64,000 nucleotides of DNA, taken from the NCBI GenBank assembly GCA_049522195.1, contig JBEKOB010000005.1, positions 21,508-85,507 of the forward strand, given 5' to 3'. The position numbers were made by a program, and so were the translations under genes. Below, piece by piece: positions 16,952 through 24,883 of this stretch (position 1 is its first letter; each line of letters starts with the position of its first letter). Below the pieces are notes generated by a model that was given only the letters and a program-made list of their open reading frames with translations, searched no databases and was not told where the DNA came from. Source of the stretch: UBA9647 sp049522195 (GTDB taxonomy: Bacteria > Bacteroidota > Ignavibacteria > UBA10030).

Positions 16952-17536
16952 ATGAATCTACCACCACTGATACTTGCATCGCAATCGCCAAGACGGAGAA
17001 TTTTGCTGAGGCAAATTGGACTGAAGTTCACTGTCCGGCCCAGTGATGTGCCTGAAGATGTCCTCGATCATGAAGCGCCGGAACACAACGCGAAGAGGAT
17101 TGCTCTCAGCAAAGCTGTCGAAATAGCGAAATGTGTCAGGCATGGAATTGTCATAGGGGCAGACACGATTGTTGTTCTTGGCGACAAAATCCTTGGAAAG
17201 CCGCGCACGCGCGATGATGCGAAGAGGATGCTCAAAAGCCTGAGCGGCAGGATGCACACGGTCTATACAGCATTTGCCCTGATCGATGCCAGGACACAAC
17301 GAAGGACAGTGCAGATTGAGAAGACGAAGGTCTGGTTTCGAAAGCTCTCACGCCGCGAAATTGAAGAGTATGTCGCTTCCGGTTCACCGATGGACAAAGC
17401 AGGAGCGTACGGAATTCAGGATGATTATGGAGCGGTGTTTGTCAGGAGGGTGGAAGGCTGTTTCTACAATGTTGTAGGATTCCCCTTGACGAAGTTCTAC
17501 ATGACACTCCAGGACTTTGTGGGGAACCATCGTTGA
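16952..17536 (+). CDS. maf: Maf-like nucleotide pyrophosphatase
   Basis: The 194-residue cytoplasmic protein belongs to the Maf/YhdE family, which hydrolyses non-canonical or modified nucleoside triphosphates (dTTP/UTP or m7GTP) and was first linked to septum inhibition. Visible motifs are LASQSPRRRILL at the start, GADTIVVLGDKILGKP in the middle, the SGRMHTVYTA segment and, near the C-terminus, MDKAGAYGIQDDYGAVFVRRVEGCFYNVVGFP. All family landmarks are complete. The ATG at 16952 begins about 12 bases after a T-run, so the gene may have its own promoter or be read through. The B12-binding mutase gene follows 27 bases downstream. Confidence 0.94.
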   Translation: MNLPPLILASQSPRRRILLRQIGLKFTVRPSDVPEDVLDHEAPEHNAKRIALSKAVEIAKCVRHGIVIGADTIVVLGDKILGKPRTRDDAKRMLKSLSGRMHTVYTAFALIDARTQRRTVQIEKTKVWFRKLSRREIEEYVASGSPMDKAGAYGIQDDYGAVFVRRVEGCFYNVVGFPLTKFYMTLQDFVGNHR

Positions 17537-17563
17537 CAATTGAACTGAACTGAGGTGTAGGCC

Positions 17564-17980
17564 ATGGAAAGAAAAACTCGGGTGCTCATTGCGAAAGCAG
17601 GGCTCGATGGTCATGATCGTGGAGCCAAGGTGGTTGCTGCTGCGCTCCGGGATGCCGGTATGGAGGTGATCTACACAGGTTTGCGGAAAACTCCCGAGAT
17701 GATCGTTGAAGCGGCGCTGCAGGAGGACGTTGATGCAGTTGGAATCAGTCTGCTCAGCGGTGCACATATGACAATTTTCCCAAAAGTGCTACAACTCATG
17801 CGTGCGAAGGGACTCGATGACGTGCTTCTTTTCGGGGGAGGCATCATTCCTGAAAAAGATATCAATGAGCTGAAGAAGATGGGTGTGGGTGAGCTGTTCA
17901 CTCCGGGTGCATCGACAACTGAGATCGTTTCGTATATCAAACGCTGGTCCGGAGAGCGGGGCGGCGAGGTTCGAGTGTGA
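17564..17980 (+). CDS. mcmA2: Methylmalonyl-CoA mutase, cobalamin-binding subunit
   Basis: The 138-residue protein is a stand-alone B12-binding domain. It has the base-off/His-on signature DGHDRGAKVVA (about residues 14-24; the histidine replaces dimethylbenzimidazole on cobalt), then GISLLSGAHM and LFGGGIIPEKD for the nucleotide loop. This is the partner of the 554-residue catalytic subunit at 11662-13326, with which it should form the active mutase. The two genes are on the same strand but 4.2 kb apart, which is unusual because split subunits are generally adjacent. GAGGTG precedes the ATG at 17564. Confidence 0.93.
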   Translation: MERKTRVLIAKAGLDGHDRGAKVVAAALRDAGMEVIYTGLRKTPEMIVEAALQEDVDAVGISLLSGAHMTIFPKVLQLMRAKGLDDVLLFGGGIIPEKDINELKKMGVGELFTPGASTTEIVSYIKRWSGERGGEVRV

Positions 17981-18020
17981 CGAGGAGCTGACGATCAGAA
18001 TCAGACACGACATGAAAACA

Positions 18021-18054
18021 AAAACCCGCTCACGATCGCTCGGAGCGGGTTTTT
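18021..18054. terminator. Bidirectional terminator between mcmA2 and the cold-shock gene
   Basis: AAAACCCGCTC (18021-18031) pairs with GAGCGGGTTTT (18043-18053), flanked by A-rich and T-rich tracts, so it can stop transcription from both convergent genes. Confidence 0.9.
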
Positions 18055-18074
18055 GTTTTTCTGAGAGATGAAAA

Positions 18075-18278
18075 TTAGGGTGCCTTCTTAACGTTCACAG
18101 CCTGTAGACCCTTGGCGCCCTGTTCAACTTCGAATTCCACAGTGTCGCCTTCCTTCAGCGTCTTGTAGCCTTCGCCGTTGATGGACTTATAATGCACGAA
18201 TACGTCTTCACCAGTGCTTCGCTTGATGAAGCCATATCCTTTCGCATTATTGAACCACTTGACTGTACCTTGTTCCAT
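18075..18278 (-). CDS. Cold-shock domain protein
   Basis: The 67-residue protein is a single CspA-type OB fold that binds single-stranded RNA and acts as an RNA chaperone. GTVKWFNNAKGYGFIKR carries the RNP1 motif and DVFVHYKSI carries RNP2; the C-terminal strand AKGLQAVNV is normal. It stands alone on the minus strand. On that strand AAGGAAG lies about 11 bases before the ATG. The gene could be csp of any subtype; expression may or may not be cold-induced. Confidence 0.95.
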   Translation of the reverse strand: MEQGTVKWFNNAKGYGFIKRSTGEDVFVHYKSINGEGYKTLKEGDTVEFEVEQGAKGLQAVNVKKAP

Positions 18279-18637
18279 AAGGTTACTTCTTCCTTATAGG
18301 GTTGAACATGCACACCTAATTTTTGTCTCTCAAAAACAAAAGATGTCCAGCTGTGCCCGACACCCTTCATTAAGGTTGTTGTACACACCCCCGTAGTGCC
18401 AATTCACGAGCAATGCGGAGAGAGACAGCCAAAACCACTTCTGTTGAAACAAAAACGGTGTTGGTGGATTACACCGCGAGTATAGCACTTGTTGGAATTA
18501 AAAGCAAGACCCGCCCGCCGAACTGAGAAGGGCTGGGAACAGAAATCTGGCGGCGCACCGGGACTCCGTCAACCGATTTGGAAGAGAGTTGAGCATAATC
18601 CTTTGAAATCCAAGGACTTTGACTTGGTGCCCAGGAT
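18279..18637 (-). other. Gap between the cold-shock and polymerase genes
   Basis: The 359 bases hold the upstream region of the cold-shock gene. On the minus strand there is a weak TTTTGT/ACAAAA hairpin around 18325-18345, but I could not place a convincing promoter. Long leaders are usual for csp genes. I see no ORF, repeat or strong terminator in the rest. Confidence 0.4.
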
Positions 18638-21079
18638 CTAACTCCCTTCGTCCAACCAGATGCCAAACTCGGTCGAATCCTCCTCTCCTGGAGGGACCTC
18701 CCCACGGGAGACGTCCTTGGGCTTGAGGAGTGTGATGTTGTCAGGACTGAAGCCGAAGAGATCGTCAGCTGAGAACACTCGCTTGAAGTCCTCGGGTTCA
18801 AAGAAGGTCTCGAACTTGCGCGAGCACTCATTGAGCCGTTCGACGTAATAGGCGGTGTTTTCGTCGGGGAAGTTCGGTTCCCACTCCTCCGCAAGCTTGC
18901 AGTTTTCGGCGATTTTCACGCCTGCATGAGTACCGGTGACGTAGTAGGAGATCCGGTCGCCCGGTTTCACAGACAAACTTGATCTCTTGGCGACTTCATA
19001 AGCAGCTGCCGGTTTTCGGTTTCCTTCCGTGATTCCCCGGTCGTACTCCTCCATCGTATCGCGAATTGCTTCTGTCCTGCAAAAATCGATCACATCCCAG
19101 CGATGTTGCGTGATGTCGTGCAGGAGAGAAACGTACAGTTTGTGCAAGCCCTGAATATCGTGCTGAAGCAGGTGATTGATGCAGAACTGGATGTAGTTCT
19201 TCGCGAAGCGTTCGAGTGTCCGCGAGATCAGCGAACTTCCTTTGATGTTCAGTCGGTTTCTGTAATCGAGGAGCGCGTAGTTCTTCTTTCTGTAGCTCAG
19301 CATTTTCATGTACCGCCCTGCCAGCAATAGATTGATTCCCTGAGGAAGCGATTGGGAGAGCTTCTCAACAAAGACCAGCTCCTGCTCTTCACCTCGTACG
19401 TTGTCCGGTGGGATGAAATACAGGCCGTCGGTATCGGCCTCAATCACCTTGCCATTGTGAAGCTCGACCTCGCGAATGATAGTACGGAGAAGACCCTGAC
19501 CCGACGACGTGACGCGATCTGCCTGTTCGTAGTCGTTGAAGAGACCGCGTGGGTATCCCAGATATCCATAAAACGAGTTGATGAGGATTTTGAGAGACGA
19601 CTGAAATGCATCAAGGCTCGCCCGTTCATTCTCATCATTGGCCAGGCTCATTTGGTGCTTTGCTTCCAGTCGGGATGCCGTCAGCGATCGCAGCAGGAGC
19701 TGAAAAGTCCCCAGCTCGTCAGATGCGGGTTTGATCTGCTGCGTGAGCATGATGGAAGGGTAGAGGGACTCAATATCAGCGTGCAGGATGTTCTCAACAA
19801 TACCCGTGATGAAAATGTCGGTATAGGCACCGCTTTGTTGCGCTCCAAGCTCAGGTTTTGGCACAGAGTGTTTCTGGCGTATGTACTCACGGAGCATCAT
19901 CAACTCGATTTTTGCGGCGCTTCCAGCGCGCATCACGACATCATATGACAGGGGGATCATCCTGGCCTGAAAAAAGTAGCTCCGTGAGAGATGCTCGCTG
20001 ATGGCTCGAATGTCACTGCAATCCTGTGTCGCTTGCGCGATGATCACCCCTGGCTGTTCTCTCCATGCAGCAGCCATCTGATCATGTCCAATAACAACTG
20101 CCGGTTTTGTCGCATAGCCGAAGTATTGAGCCAGGTACCGAAGACCGTACTGTTCGAGGCTTCTCTTTGAGGCGGTATAGGCATGCGCCAGTGTACGCGT
20201 ATCGACAAGATGTCGCCCTGCAACCTCGAAAATGGCATTCTCGAATCCTGGCTCGAGAGGATTCCCCCGGGGAGAATAGGATTTGAGGTCTGATTCGTCC
20301 CTGCCGAGCGACAATTCGACGGAGAGAATCTCGCCGCGGCGGGCCAGGTATGGCAGTGTCAGATCAAACAGATCATGACCTTCGATCACATCGGGGTCTT
20401 TCTCCCGGAGGATCGCAACGAACCGCCGCAGCATCTCCGGTTCGGCGACCTTGCGGCTATCGATCACTTCTTCCCAGCCGCAATTGTCCGAAAGGGCGAT
20501 GGCAAGGATCCGATCCTCCGTCTTCCGCGGGTCGCTCTTCTTGCCGGAGCGTGAATAGGTTTGGATGCTCACTTGCACCCTGTGAATGTCCTGGAAGGAG
20601 AGTCCCTTGAAGAGAGTCGTGCCTGACTGGAGAAGATATTGCGTGACAGGATCGGGTTTGATCAGAAGGGGTTCGAGTTCGGAGTAATGCGCTGCCCGTT
20701 TCAGCGCGCTCTTGTTGTAATTGTTGAGGATGAACCGGATCGCTTCCCACATATCATTCCAGCGCGGGAAGGCAACCAGATGGCGGAAGAAATTTGATCC
20801 GACGAGTTCTTTAATCCAGAAACGTTTCGTGTATGTGTCGAGCAGCACGGGGCTCGACACATAGAAGAAGGGGAAAAAATCCGCATCGACGGATGTTACC
20901 TGGCCGACGACGTTCCTTTGTCCGCCTTCGCGTTCAGTTCTGATATAGAGGCGGACAGAAGATTCGCTGAGTTGTTGAACCGCGACGACGTGCTCCAGCG
21001 GATTCTGGCCAAACAGAACGGGATCGAATCCGGTGGGGGCTACAAACCCCTCTGCGTCACTTCTTCTTGATGTCGACAT
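18638..21079 (-). CDS. Family B DNA polymerase with degenerate exonuclease site
   Basis: This is an 813-residue family B DNA polymerase. The polymerase motifs are intact: A, DIESLYPSI (D435), B, KILINSFYG (K497), and C, ADTDG (D549, D551). The exonuclease domain aligns with archaeal family B enzymes but its catalytic residues are changed: where FDIET is expected the sequence is VSIQT (S171, Q173), and where YNxxNFD is expected it is HDLFDLT (Asp replaced by T241). Only the Exo III aspartate (D353) remains, without its tyrosine. So proofreading is probably lost while synthesis is probably kept. The start at 21079 overlaps the end of the slipin gene by 23 bases. The role (repair, translesion, element-derived) is unknown. 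Confidence 0.9.
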   Translation of the reverse strand: MSTSRRSDAEGFVAPTGFDPVLFGQNPLEHVVAVQQLSESSVRLYIRTEREGGQRNVVGQVTSVDADFFPFFYVSSPVLLDTYTKRFWIKELVGSNFFRHLVAFPRWNDMWEAIRFILNNYNKSALKRAAHYSELEPLLIKPDPVTQYLLQSGTTLFKGLSFQDIHRVQVSIQTYSRSGKKSDPRKTEDRILAIALSDNCGWEEVIDSRKVAEPEMLRRFVAILREKDPDVIEGHDLFDLTLPYLARRGEILSVELSLGRDESDLKSYSPRGNPLEPGFENAIFEVAGRHLVDTRTLAHAYTASKRSLEQYGLRYLAQYFGYATKPAVVIGHDQMAAAWREQPGVIIAQATQDCSDIRAISEHLSRSYFFQARMIPLSYDVVMRAGSAAKIELMMLREYIRQKHSVPKPELGAQQSGAYTDIFITGIVENILHADIESLYPSIMLTQQIKPASDELGTFQLLLRSLTASRLEAKHQMSLANDENERASLDAFQSSLKILINSFYGYLGYPRGLFNDYEQADRVTSSGQGLLRTIIREVELHNGKVIEADTDGLYFIPPDNVRGEEQELVFVEKLSQSLPQGINLLLAGRYMKMLSYRKKNYALLDYRNRLNIKGSSLISRTLERFAKNYIQFCINHLLQHDIQGLHKLYVSLLHDITQHRWDVIDFCRTEAIRDTMEEYDRGITEGNRKPAAAYEVAKRSSLSVKPGDRISYYVTGTHAGVKIAENCKLAEEWEPNFPDENTAYYVERLNECSRKFETFFEPEDFKRVFSADDLFGFSPDNITLLKPKDVSRGEVPPGEEDSTEFGIWLDEGS

Positions 21080-21845
21080 TCAAGAATGGTTTGAGGAGGT
21101 CGATCGGGACCGGGAAAATTGTCGTCGAGTTGTTTTCCGTTGCGATCTCCCGGAGCGTCTGGAGATAGCGCAGCGTCAGGGCGCTTGGTTGGTTACTGAG
21201 AATCTCGGCTGCATCAGCCAGGCGCTGAGAAGCTTGAAATTCGCCTTCGGCAGCAATGACCTTCGCGCGGCGTTCGCGTTCCGCCTCGGCCTGTTTGGCC
21301 ATCGCTCGTTGCATCTCCTGCGGAAGGTCGATTTGCTTCACCTCGACATTGGAAACCTTGATTCCCCACGGCTCGGTGTGGCTATCAATGATCTGCTGCA
21401 GTTTCAAATTGATTTTCTCACGCTCGGAGAGCAGTTCGTCCAGTTCCGACTGTCCGAGGACGCTCCGAAGTGTTGTCTGCGAGAGCTGGGATGTAGCAAA
21501 CAGGTAATTTTCAACGTCGAGGATTGCCTTGTCGGGATCCATGACGCGGAAATACACCACCGCATTCACCTTAAGCGATACGTTGTCCTTCGTGATGACA
21601 TCCTGCGGAGGCACGTCCATGACGACGGTCCGGAGGCTGACTTTGATCATGCGATCGATCATCGGCACGAGGATGATCAGACCGGGGCCATTGCCATTAC
21701 CGCCCGGATTGATGACCGCTTTTGATTTCCTGCCCAGCCTGAAAATCACCGCCCGCTCATAATCCCGAAGGATTCTGATGGAATTCCCTAATATGATGAG
21801 CACGAATGCTATTGCAGCGATAATGAGAACAGCGTATGGTTGCAT
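21057..21845 (-). CDS. Slipin (SPFH/Band 7 membrane protein)
   Basis: The 262-residue protein has one N-terminal membrane segment (about residues 3-22) and then a stomatin/prohibitin domain: ERAVIFRLGR, GPGLIILVPMID, VSLRTVVMDVPPQ, TLRSVLGQSELDELL, and a coiled coil with MAKQAEAERERRAKVIAAEGE. This is the p-stomatin or slipin type, which forms ring-like oligomers on the inner membrane and organizes membrane domains. It lies 29 bases after nfeD on the minus strand. In bacteria and archaea these two genes form a conserved pair in which the NfeD protease can cut the stomatin partner. Its end overlaps the polymerase start. Confidence 0.94.
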   Translation of the reverse strand: MQPYAVLIIAAIAFVLIILGNSIRILRDYERAVIFRLGRKSKAVINPGGNGNGPGLIILVPMIDRMIKVSLRTVVMDVPPQDVITKDNVSLKVNAVVYFRVMDPDKAILDVENYLFATSQLSQTTLRSVLGQSELDELLSEREKINLKLQQIIDSHTEPWGIKVSNVEVKQIDLPQEMQRAMAKQAEAERERRAKVIAAEGEFQASQRLADAAEILSNQPSALTLRYLQTLREIATENNSTTIFPVPIDLLKPFLNVDIKKK

Positions 21846-21874
21846 GACAAACTCCTTTCTGAATGTGAGGTATG

Positions 21875-23164
21875 CTACGATTGAACTTCTTCGACACGCA
21901 GCGTCAGGTTTTCAAGTCCAACGATCTTCACTCGTGCATCCTTCGGAATCTTGCCCGAAACTGAAACGGCATTCCAGATTTCTCCGTGGACTTTTACGCG
22001 TCCATCCGGATTGAGCTGTGTAAGCGCTTCTCCGGTTTCTCCCAGCAATCCCTCGCTTCCTGTGGTCTGCTTCGACTGAAGCGCCCTCAGGCCGAACCCG
22101 ATAACAAACATGAAGAAGAGAAGCGACAGGGCGGCGCAAGTGAGTATGACGCTCCAGGAAATCTGTATGAACTCGAGCGCCGAATCGGTCCGGATGAGCA
22201 TCATAGATCCAAGAATAAGCGCGATAACGCCTCCGACAGTAAGAATTCCGTGACTGGCTACCTTCAGATCTGCGATAAACAGAATAATCGCGAAAACAAT
22301 AAGTGCCAATCCGGCATAGTTGATTGGCAATGTGTGAAGAGAATAGAAAGCGAGAATCAGGCTGATCCCTCCGACAACGCCCGGGAGCACGGCGCCAGGA
22401 TTGTAGAGCTCAAACAGCAATCCGTAGATGCCCAGCAGCATCAGCACGTACGCAATGTTCGGATCGCTGAGTGTGTCGAGAAGGCGCTCGGTGAAGCTCA
22501 TCTCCCATTGCTGAATCGTCTGACCCCTGGTGTGCAGAGTCGTGCGGCCCGAAGCGAGCTCGATCGATTGTCCATCGATCGCCGCGAGAAGGCTGTCAGG
22601 GTTTCGAGCGATGAGGTCGATGACTCCGGCCTTGAGTGCCTCCGTCTCCGTTATAGAGAGGCTTCGGCGGACGGCCTCTTCAGCCCATTTGATGTTGCGG
22701 TGACGTTTCTCCGCAATGGTTCGTACGAAAGCGGCAGCGTCGTTCGTGGCTTTCTCCATCATCGTTGAATCCATCCCGCCCTGAAGTGTCACAGGGTGTG
22801 CCGCACCGATGTTGGTCCCAGGGGCCATCGCTGCAATATTGGCTGCAAGCGTGATGAACACGCCCGCGGAGGCGGACTGTGCTCCGGCAGGGGAGACGTA
22901 TACAACGATCGGAATTTTCGACTCAAGGATGTCACTCACCATGACCCGCGTGGACTTCAGCAGGCCACCGGGAGTATTGAGATAGATGATGAGGCACTCA
23001 GCATTCTGATCGGCAGCCGCCTGGATACTGCTGTGGAGGAACTCGGCGGAGGCGGGATTGATGGTGCCGTCAATCTTGATCGCGTAGACTTTTTGGGCAA
23101 GTGCTGTGGTGATTAGAGATGCCGCAAGGAATAACGAAAGCGTCGCACATCGCAGGATCTTCAT
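21875..23164 (-). CDS. NfeD-family membrane serine protease
   Basis: The 429-residue protein begins with a signal peptide (about 1-23). A ClpP-class protease domain follows: IYLNTPGGLLKSTRVMVSDI, then the catalytic serine in AGAQSASAGVFITLAANIAAM and the candidate catalytic lysine in the ITETEALKAGVIDLI region. The middle (about 235-365) has four or five membrane helices, and the C-terminal 60 residues form the NfeD OB fold (LLGETGEALTQL, GEIWNAVS). This is the long form of NfeD. AGGAG lies eight bases before the ATG on the minus strand. It is the first gene of the nfeD-slipin-polymerase set, downstream of a tRNA-Ser gene on the same strand. Confidence 0.93.
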   Translation of the reverse strand: MKILRCATLSLFLAASLITTALAQKVYAIKIDGTINPASAEFLHSSIQAAADQNAECLIIYLNTPGGLLKSTRVMVSDILESKIPIVVYVSPAGAQSASAGVFITLAANIAAMAPGTNIGAAHPVTLQGGMDSTMMEKATNDAAAFVRTIAEKRHRNIKWAEEAVRRSLSITETEALKAGVIDLIARNPDSLLAAIDGQSIELASGRTTLHTRGQTIQQWEMSFTERLLDTLSDPNIAYVLMLLGIYGLLFELYNPGAVLPGVVGGISLILAFYSLHTLPINYAGLALIVFAIILFIADLKVASHGILTVGGVIALILGSMMLIRTDSALEFIQISWSVILTCAALSLLFFMFVIGFGLRALQSKQTTGSEGLLGETGEALTQLNPDGRVKVHGEIWNAVSVSGKIPKDARVKIVGLENLTLRVEEVQS

Positions 23165-23296
23165 GAGGTGAGCTCCTGACTAGCTCGCTTAAGCGTGGGG
23201 AACAGAGCCTCAGCTTAGATGGTTAGGGCCTGTTCGGGGCTGGAACGTTGACGTAGTTCCAGTACCCGGTGCTGCAATAGCGTGTTTCTGTGGCTG

Positions 23297-23383
23297 CGGA
23301 GAGAGTGGGATTCGAACCCACGGTACCCTTTCAGGCACACACGCTTTCCAGGCGTGCCAGTTCAGCCACTCCTGCATCTCTCC
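23297..23383 (-). tRNA. tRNA-Ser(GGA)
   Basis: The minus strand folds as a class II tRNA: acceptor GGAGAGA (23383-23377) pairs with TCTCTCC (23304-23298), anticodon stem CACGC/GCGTG with loop CTGGAAA gives anticodon GGA, a long variable arm, and a GGGTTCGAATCCC T-arm. CCA is not encoded. It reads UCC and UCU. Confidence 0.95.
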
Positions 23384-23402
23384 GTTTCGGCTTTGTGACC
23401 CA

Positions 23403-23431
23403 ATAATAGCAAAAGATGCCTGAAAATGCAA
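23403..23431 (-). promoter_or_regulatory. Sigma-70 promoter of tRNA-Ser(GGA)
   Basis: On the minus strand TTGCAT (23431-23426) and TATTAT (23408-23403) are 17 bases apart, placing the start about 12 bases before the tRNA. Confidence 0.75.
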
Positions 23432-23698
23432 CGGAGATAGAACCGGCGGAAGCGTTCGCTGCGAGGAGCTCCGAGTAGCGTGTGAAAGCCATTGCAGGCT
23501 ACCTATGATCCTTATTGAAATTCCGCAAACGCTTTCTGCCAGCGAGGAGGAAGAGTATAATCGCAGGGCGAACGCGATCAGATTGCGCAGCAGTGTGATG
23601 CCTCTTGAGTATGCAAAATACCGAATGACTCCGATCCGTTATCATGATCAGAAAGCCATCTGCCGGAGTCTCGAACATCTTCATACTACTGCGACCGT
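23432..23698. other. Gap between the two tRNA-Ser units
   Basis: There is an open frame of 65 codons on the plus strand (23505-23702) without a convincing ribosome binding site or family resemblance, and another on the minus strand. I see nothing that I can call a gene here. Confidence 0.4.
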
Positions 23699-23727
23699 TT
23701 GAAGTTCGGTAAATCAAATCGTATATT
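23699..23727 (+). promoter_or_regulatory. Sigma-70 promoter of tRNA-Ser(CGA)
   Basis: TTGAAG (23699-23704) and TATATT (23722-23727) are 17 bases apart, with the tRNA beginning at 23750. Confidence 0.8.
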
Positions 23728-23749
23728 ATGTCGTGAGAGTCGACCACAC

Positions 23750-23837
23750 GGAAGGGTGCGAGAGTGGTTGAATCGGCCGGTCTCGAAAACCGGAATACCG
23801 CCTAGCGGTATCGAGGGTTCGAATCCCTCCCCTTCCG
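23750..23837 (+). tRNA. tRNA-Ser(CGA)
   Basis: Acceptor GGAAGGG (23750-23756) pairs with CCCTTCC (23830-23836). Anticodon stem CCGGT/ACCGG with loop CTCGAAA gives anticodon CGA. The variable arm is ATACCGC-CTA-GCGGTAT and the T-arm GAGGGTTCGAATCCCTC. CCA is not encoded. It reads UCG. Confidence 0.96.
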
Positions 23838-24205
23838 CGAATCACCAAATGGTCTCCCACCTTGGGCTTTCGCCACACATCCTTCCGCCGAGCGTCAAAG
23901 CCGTTCTGCAACCGGTGATAGAGCGCAAATACCATCTGCGCAGAATGTCTCAAGAAGATCAGGTCAAACAAACACAAGAACCCCATCGTATCCAAACGTA
24001 ATCGCTCGCGTTTTATTTTTCCTCTATACCGATTTTCTGAAATTCTTGCCACCCAGAACCGGTCTGCCATCGTCTGTTGCACAAATCACTTACAGGCGCT
24101 CAGGAACAAAACACTTCGCGGGCTTGTTTAGAAGTTGTGTTGACGGAATAACGTTAGTGAATTTGAGAACTGATGAGGTGAGGATTCGTGGAGAACGCCG
24201 TTTCC
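23838..24205. other. Non-coding stretch downstream of tRNA-Ser(CGA)
   Basis: About 370 bases with no credible gene. A minus-strand frame (23726-24082) runs through the tRNA and is the usual false ORF that tRNA-Ser genes produce. A T-rich patch at about 24011-24023 could end the tRNA transcript, but it has no clear stem. Confidence 0.4.
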
Positions 24206-24234
24206 TTGACATTTCCTGCGTGTTTTGATATATT
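24206..24234 (+). promoter_or_regulatory. Strong sigma-70 promoter of the PerR-like gene
   Basis: TTGACA (24206-24211), a 17-base spacer and TATATT (24229-24234) form a near-consensus promoter. The start of transcription is expected at about 24241, 25 bases before the ATG at 24266. Confidence 0.85.
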
Positions 24235-24265
24235 GCGCCTGATAATCTCACGGTGAATTGTCGCA

Positions 24266-24661
24266 ATGCAAACCCTCGGGACGAAACGTAGCAGACAACG
24301 GGAGAAGATCTATCAGGTACTGAAGAGGACAACTTCTCATCCAACCGCCGAGTGGGTTCACGAACAGGTTCGTGAGCAAATACCGCGGGTGTCTCTCGGC
24401 ACAATTTACCGAAACCTCCACATCCTTACAGCGCAGGGGAAAATTCGCGAACTCGATTTCGGTGAAGGACTTCACCGATACGACGCGACTATAGAACAAC
24501 ACTACCATTTTGTTTGTAAACAGTGTGGCGTTGTGAGGGACCTCCCAGTTCCTCCTCAAAATGACCTCCACGAACGTGTGCGCGATGTCGTACCGGGAAC
24601 TGTCTCGTCGCATCGCTTGGATTTCTATGGGGTCTGCAATGATTGCCTCGGCAAAATCTGA
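24266..24661 (+). CDS. perR: Fur-family regulator, PerR-like
   Basis: The 131-residue protein is a Fur-family metalloregulator: winged-helix DNA-binding domain (about 1-80, with HPTAEWVHEQVRE and SLGTIYRNLHIL), a hinge, and a dimer domain with HYHFVCKQCG and GVCNDC, the two CxxC pairs of the structural zinc site. Ligands such as RYDATIEQHYHF are present for the regulatory metal. The gene is followed by two peroxiredoxin genes on the same strand, so a peroxide-sensing PerR role is more likely than iron-sensing Fur; this is inferred from context. A near-consensus promoter precedes it. Length and domain order are normal. Confidence 0.85.
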   Translation: MQTLGTKRSRQREKIYQVLKRTTSHPTAEWVHEQVREQIPRVSLGTIYRNLHILTAQGKIRELDFGEGLHRYDATIEQHYHFVCKQCGVVRDLPVPPQNDLHERVRDVVPGTVSSHRLDFYGVCNDCLGKI

Positions 24662-24883
24662 AATCCCTGTTCCGCCGCGTGGCTGAGTGGCGGAGAGCAC
24701 AGTCGGTCTTCAATCATTCTTCCGTCTTGTGAAATGGCGCGACAGGGAAAGACTGGTTGTATTCTCACGTTGCGGCCGGAAGGCCCGGTATCGTCGATTG
24801 TGCAATCAGTCTCCAGGCGAACAACCGAAGTGTAACAAAACAATCAAATCATTCACTAAATTAAGATGAAAGTTGGAGGAAGT

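Noticed and set aside
23505..23702. Plus-strand frame of 65 codons between the tRNA genes
   Set aside because: No ribosome binding site, no family resemblance, and it runs into the promoter of the next tRNA.
23726..24082. Minus-strand frame of 118 codons over tRNA-Ser(CGA)
   Set aside because: Its product contains the GGIRTLDTARRYSGF-like stretch that is the known false translation of tRNA-Ser genes.
24662..24883. PerR-box or riboswitch before the AhpE-like peroxiredoxin gene
   Set aside because: I could not find a convincing inverted repeat of the PerR type or a conserved fold; a GGCCGGAAGGCC hairpin is present but nothing more.
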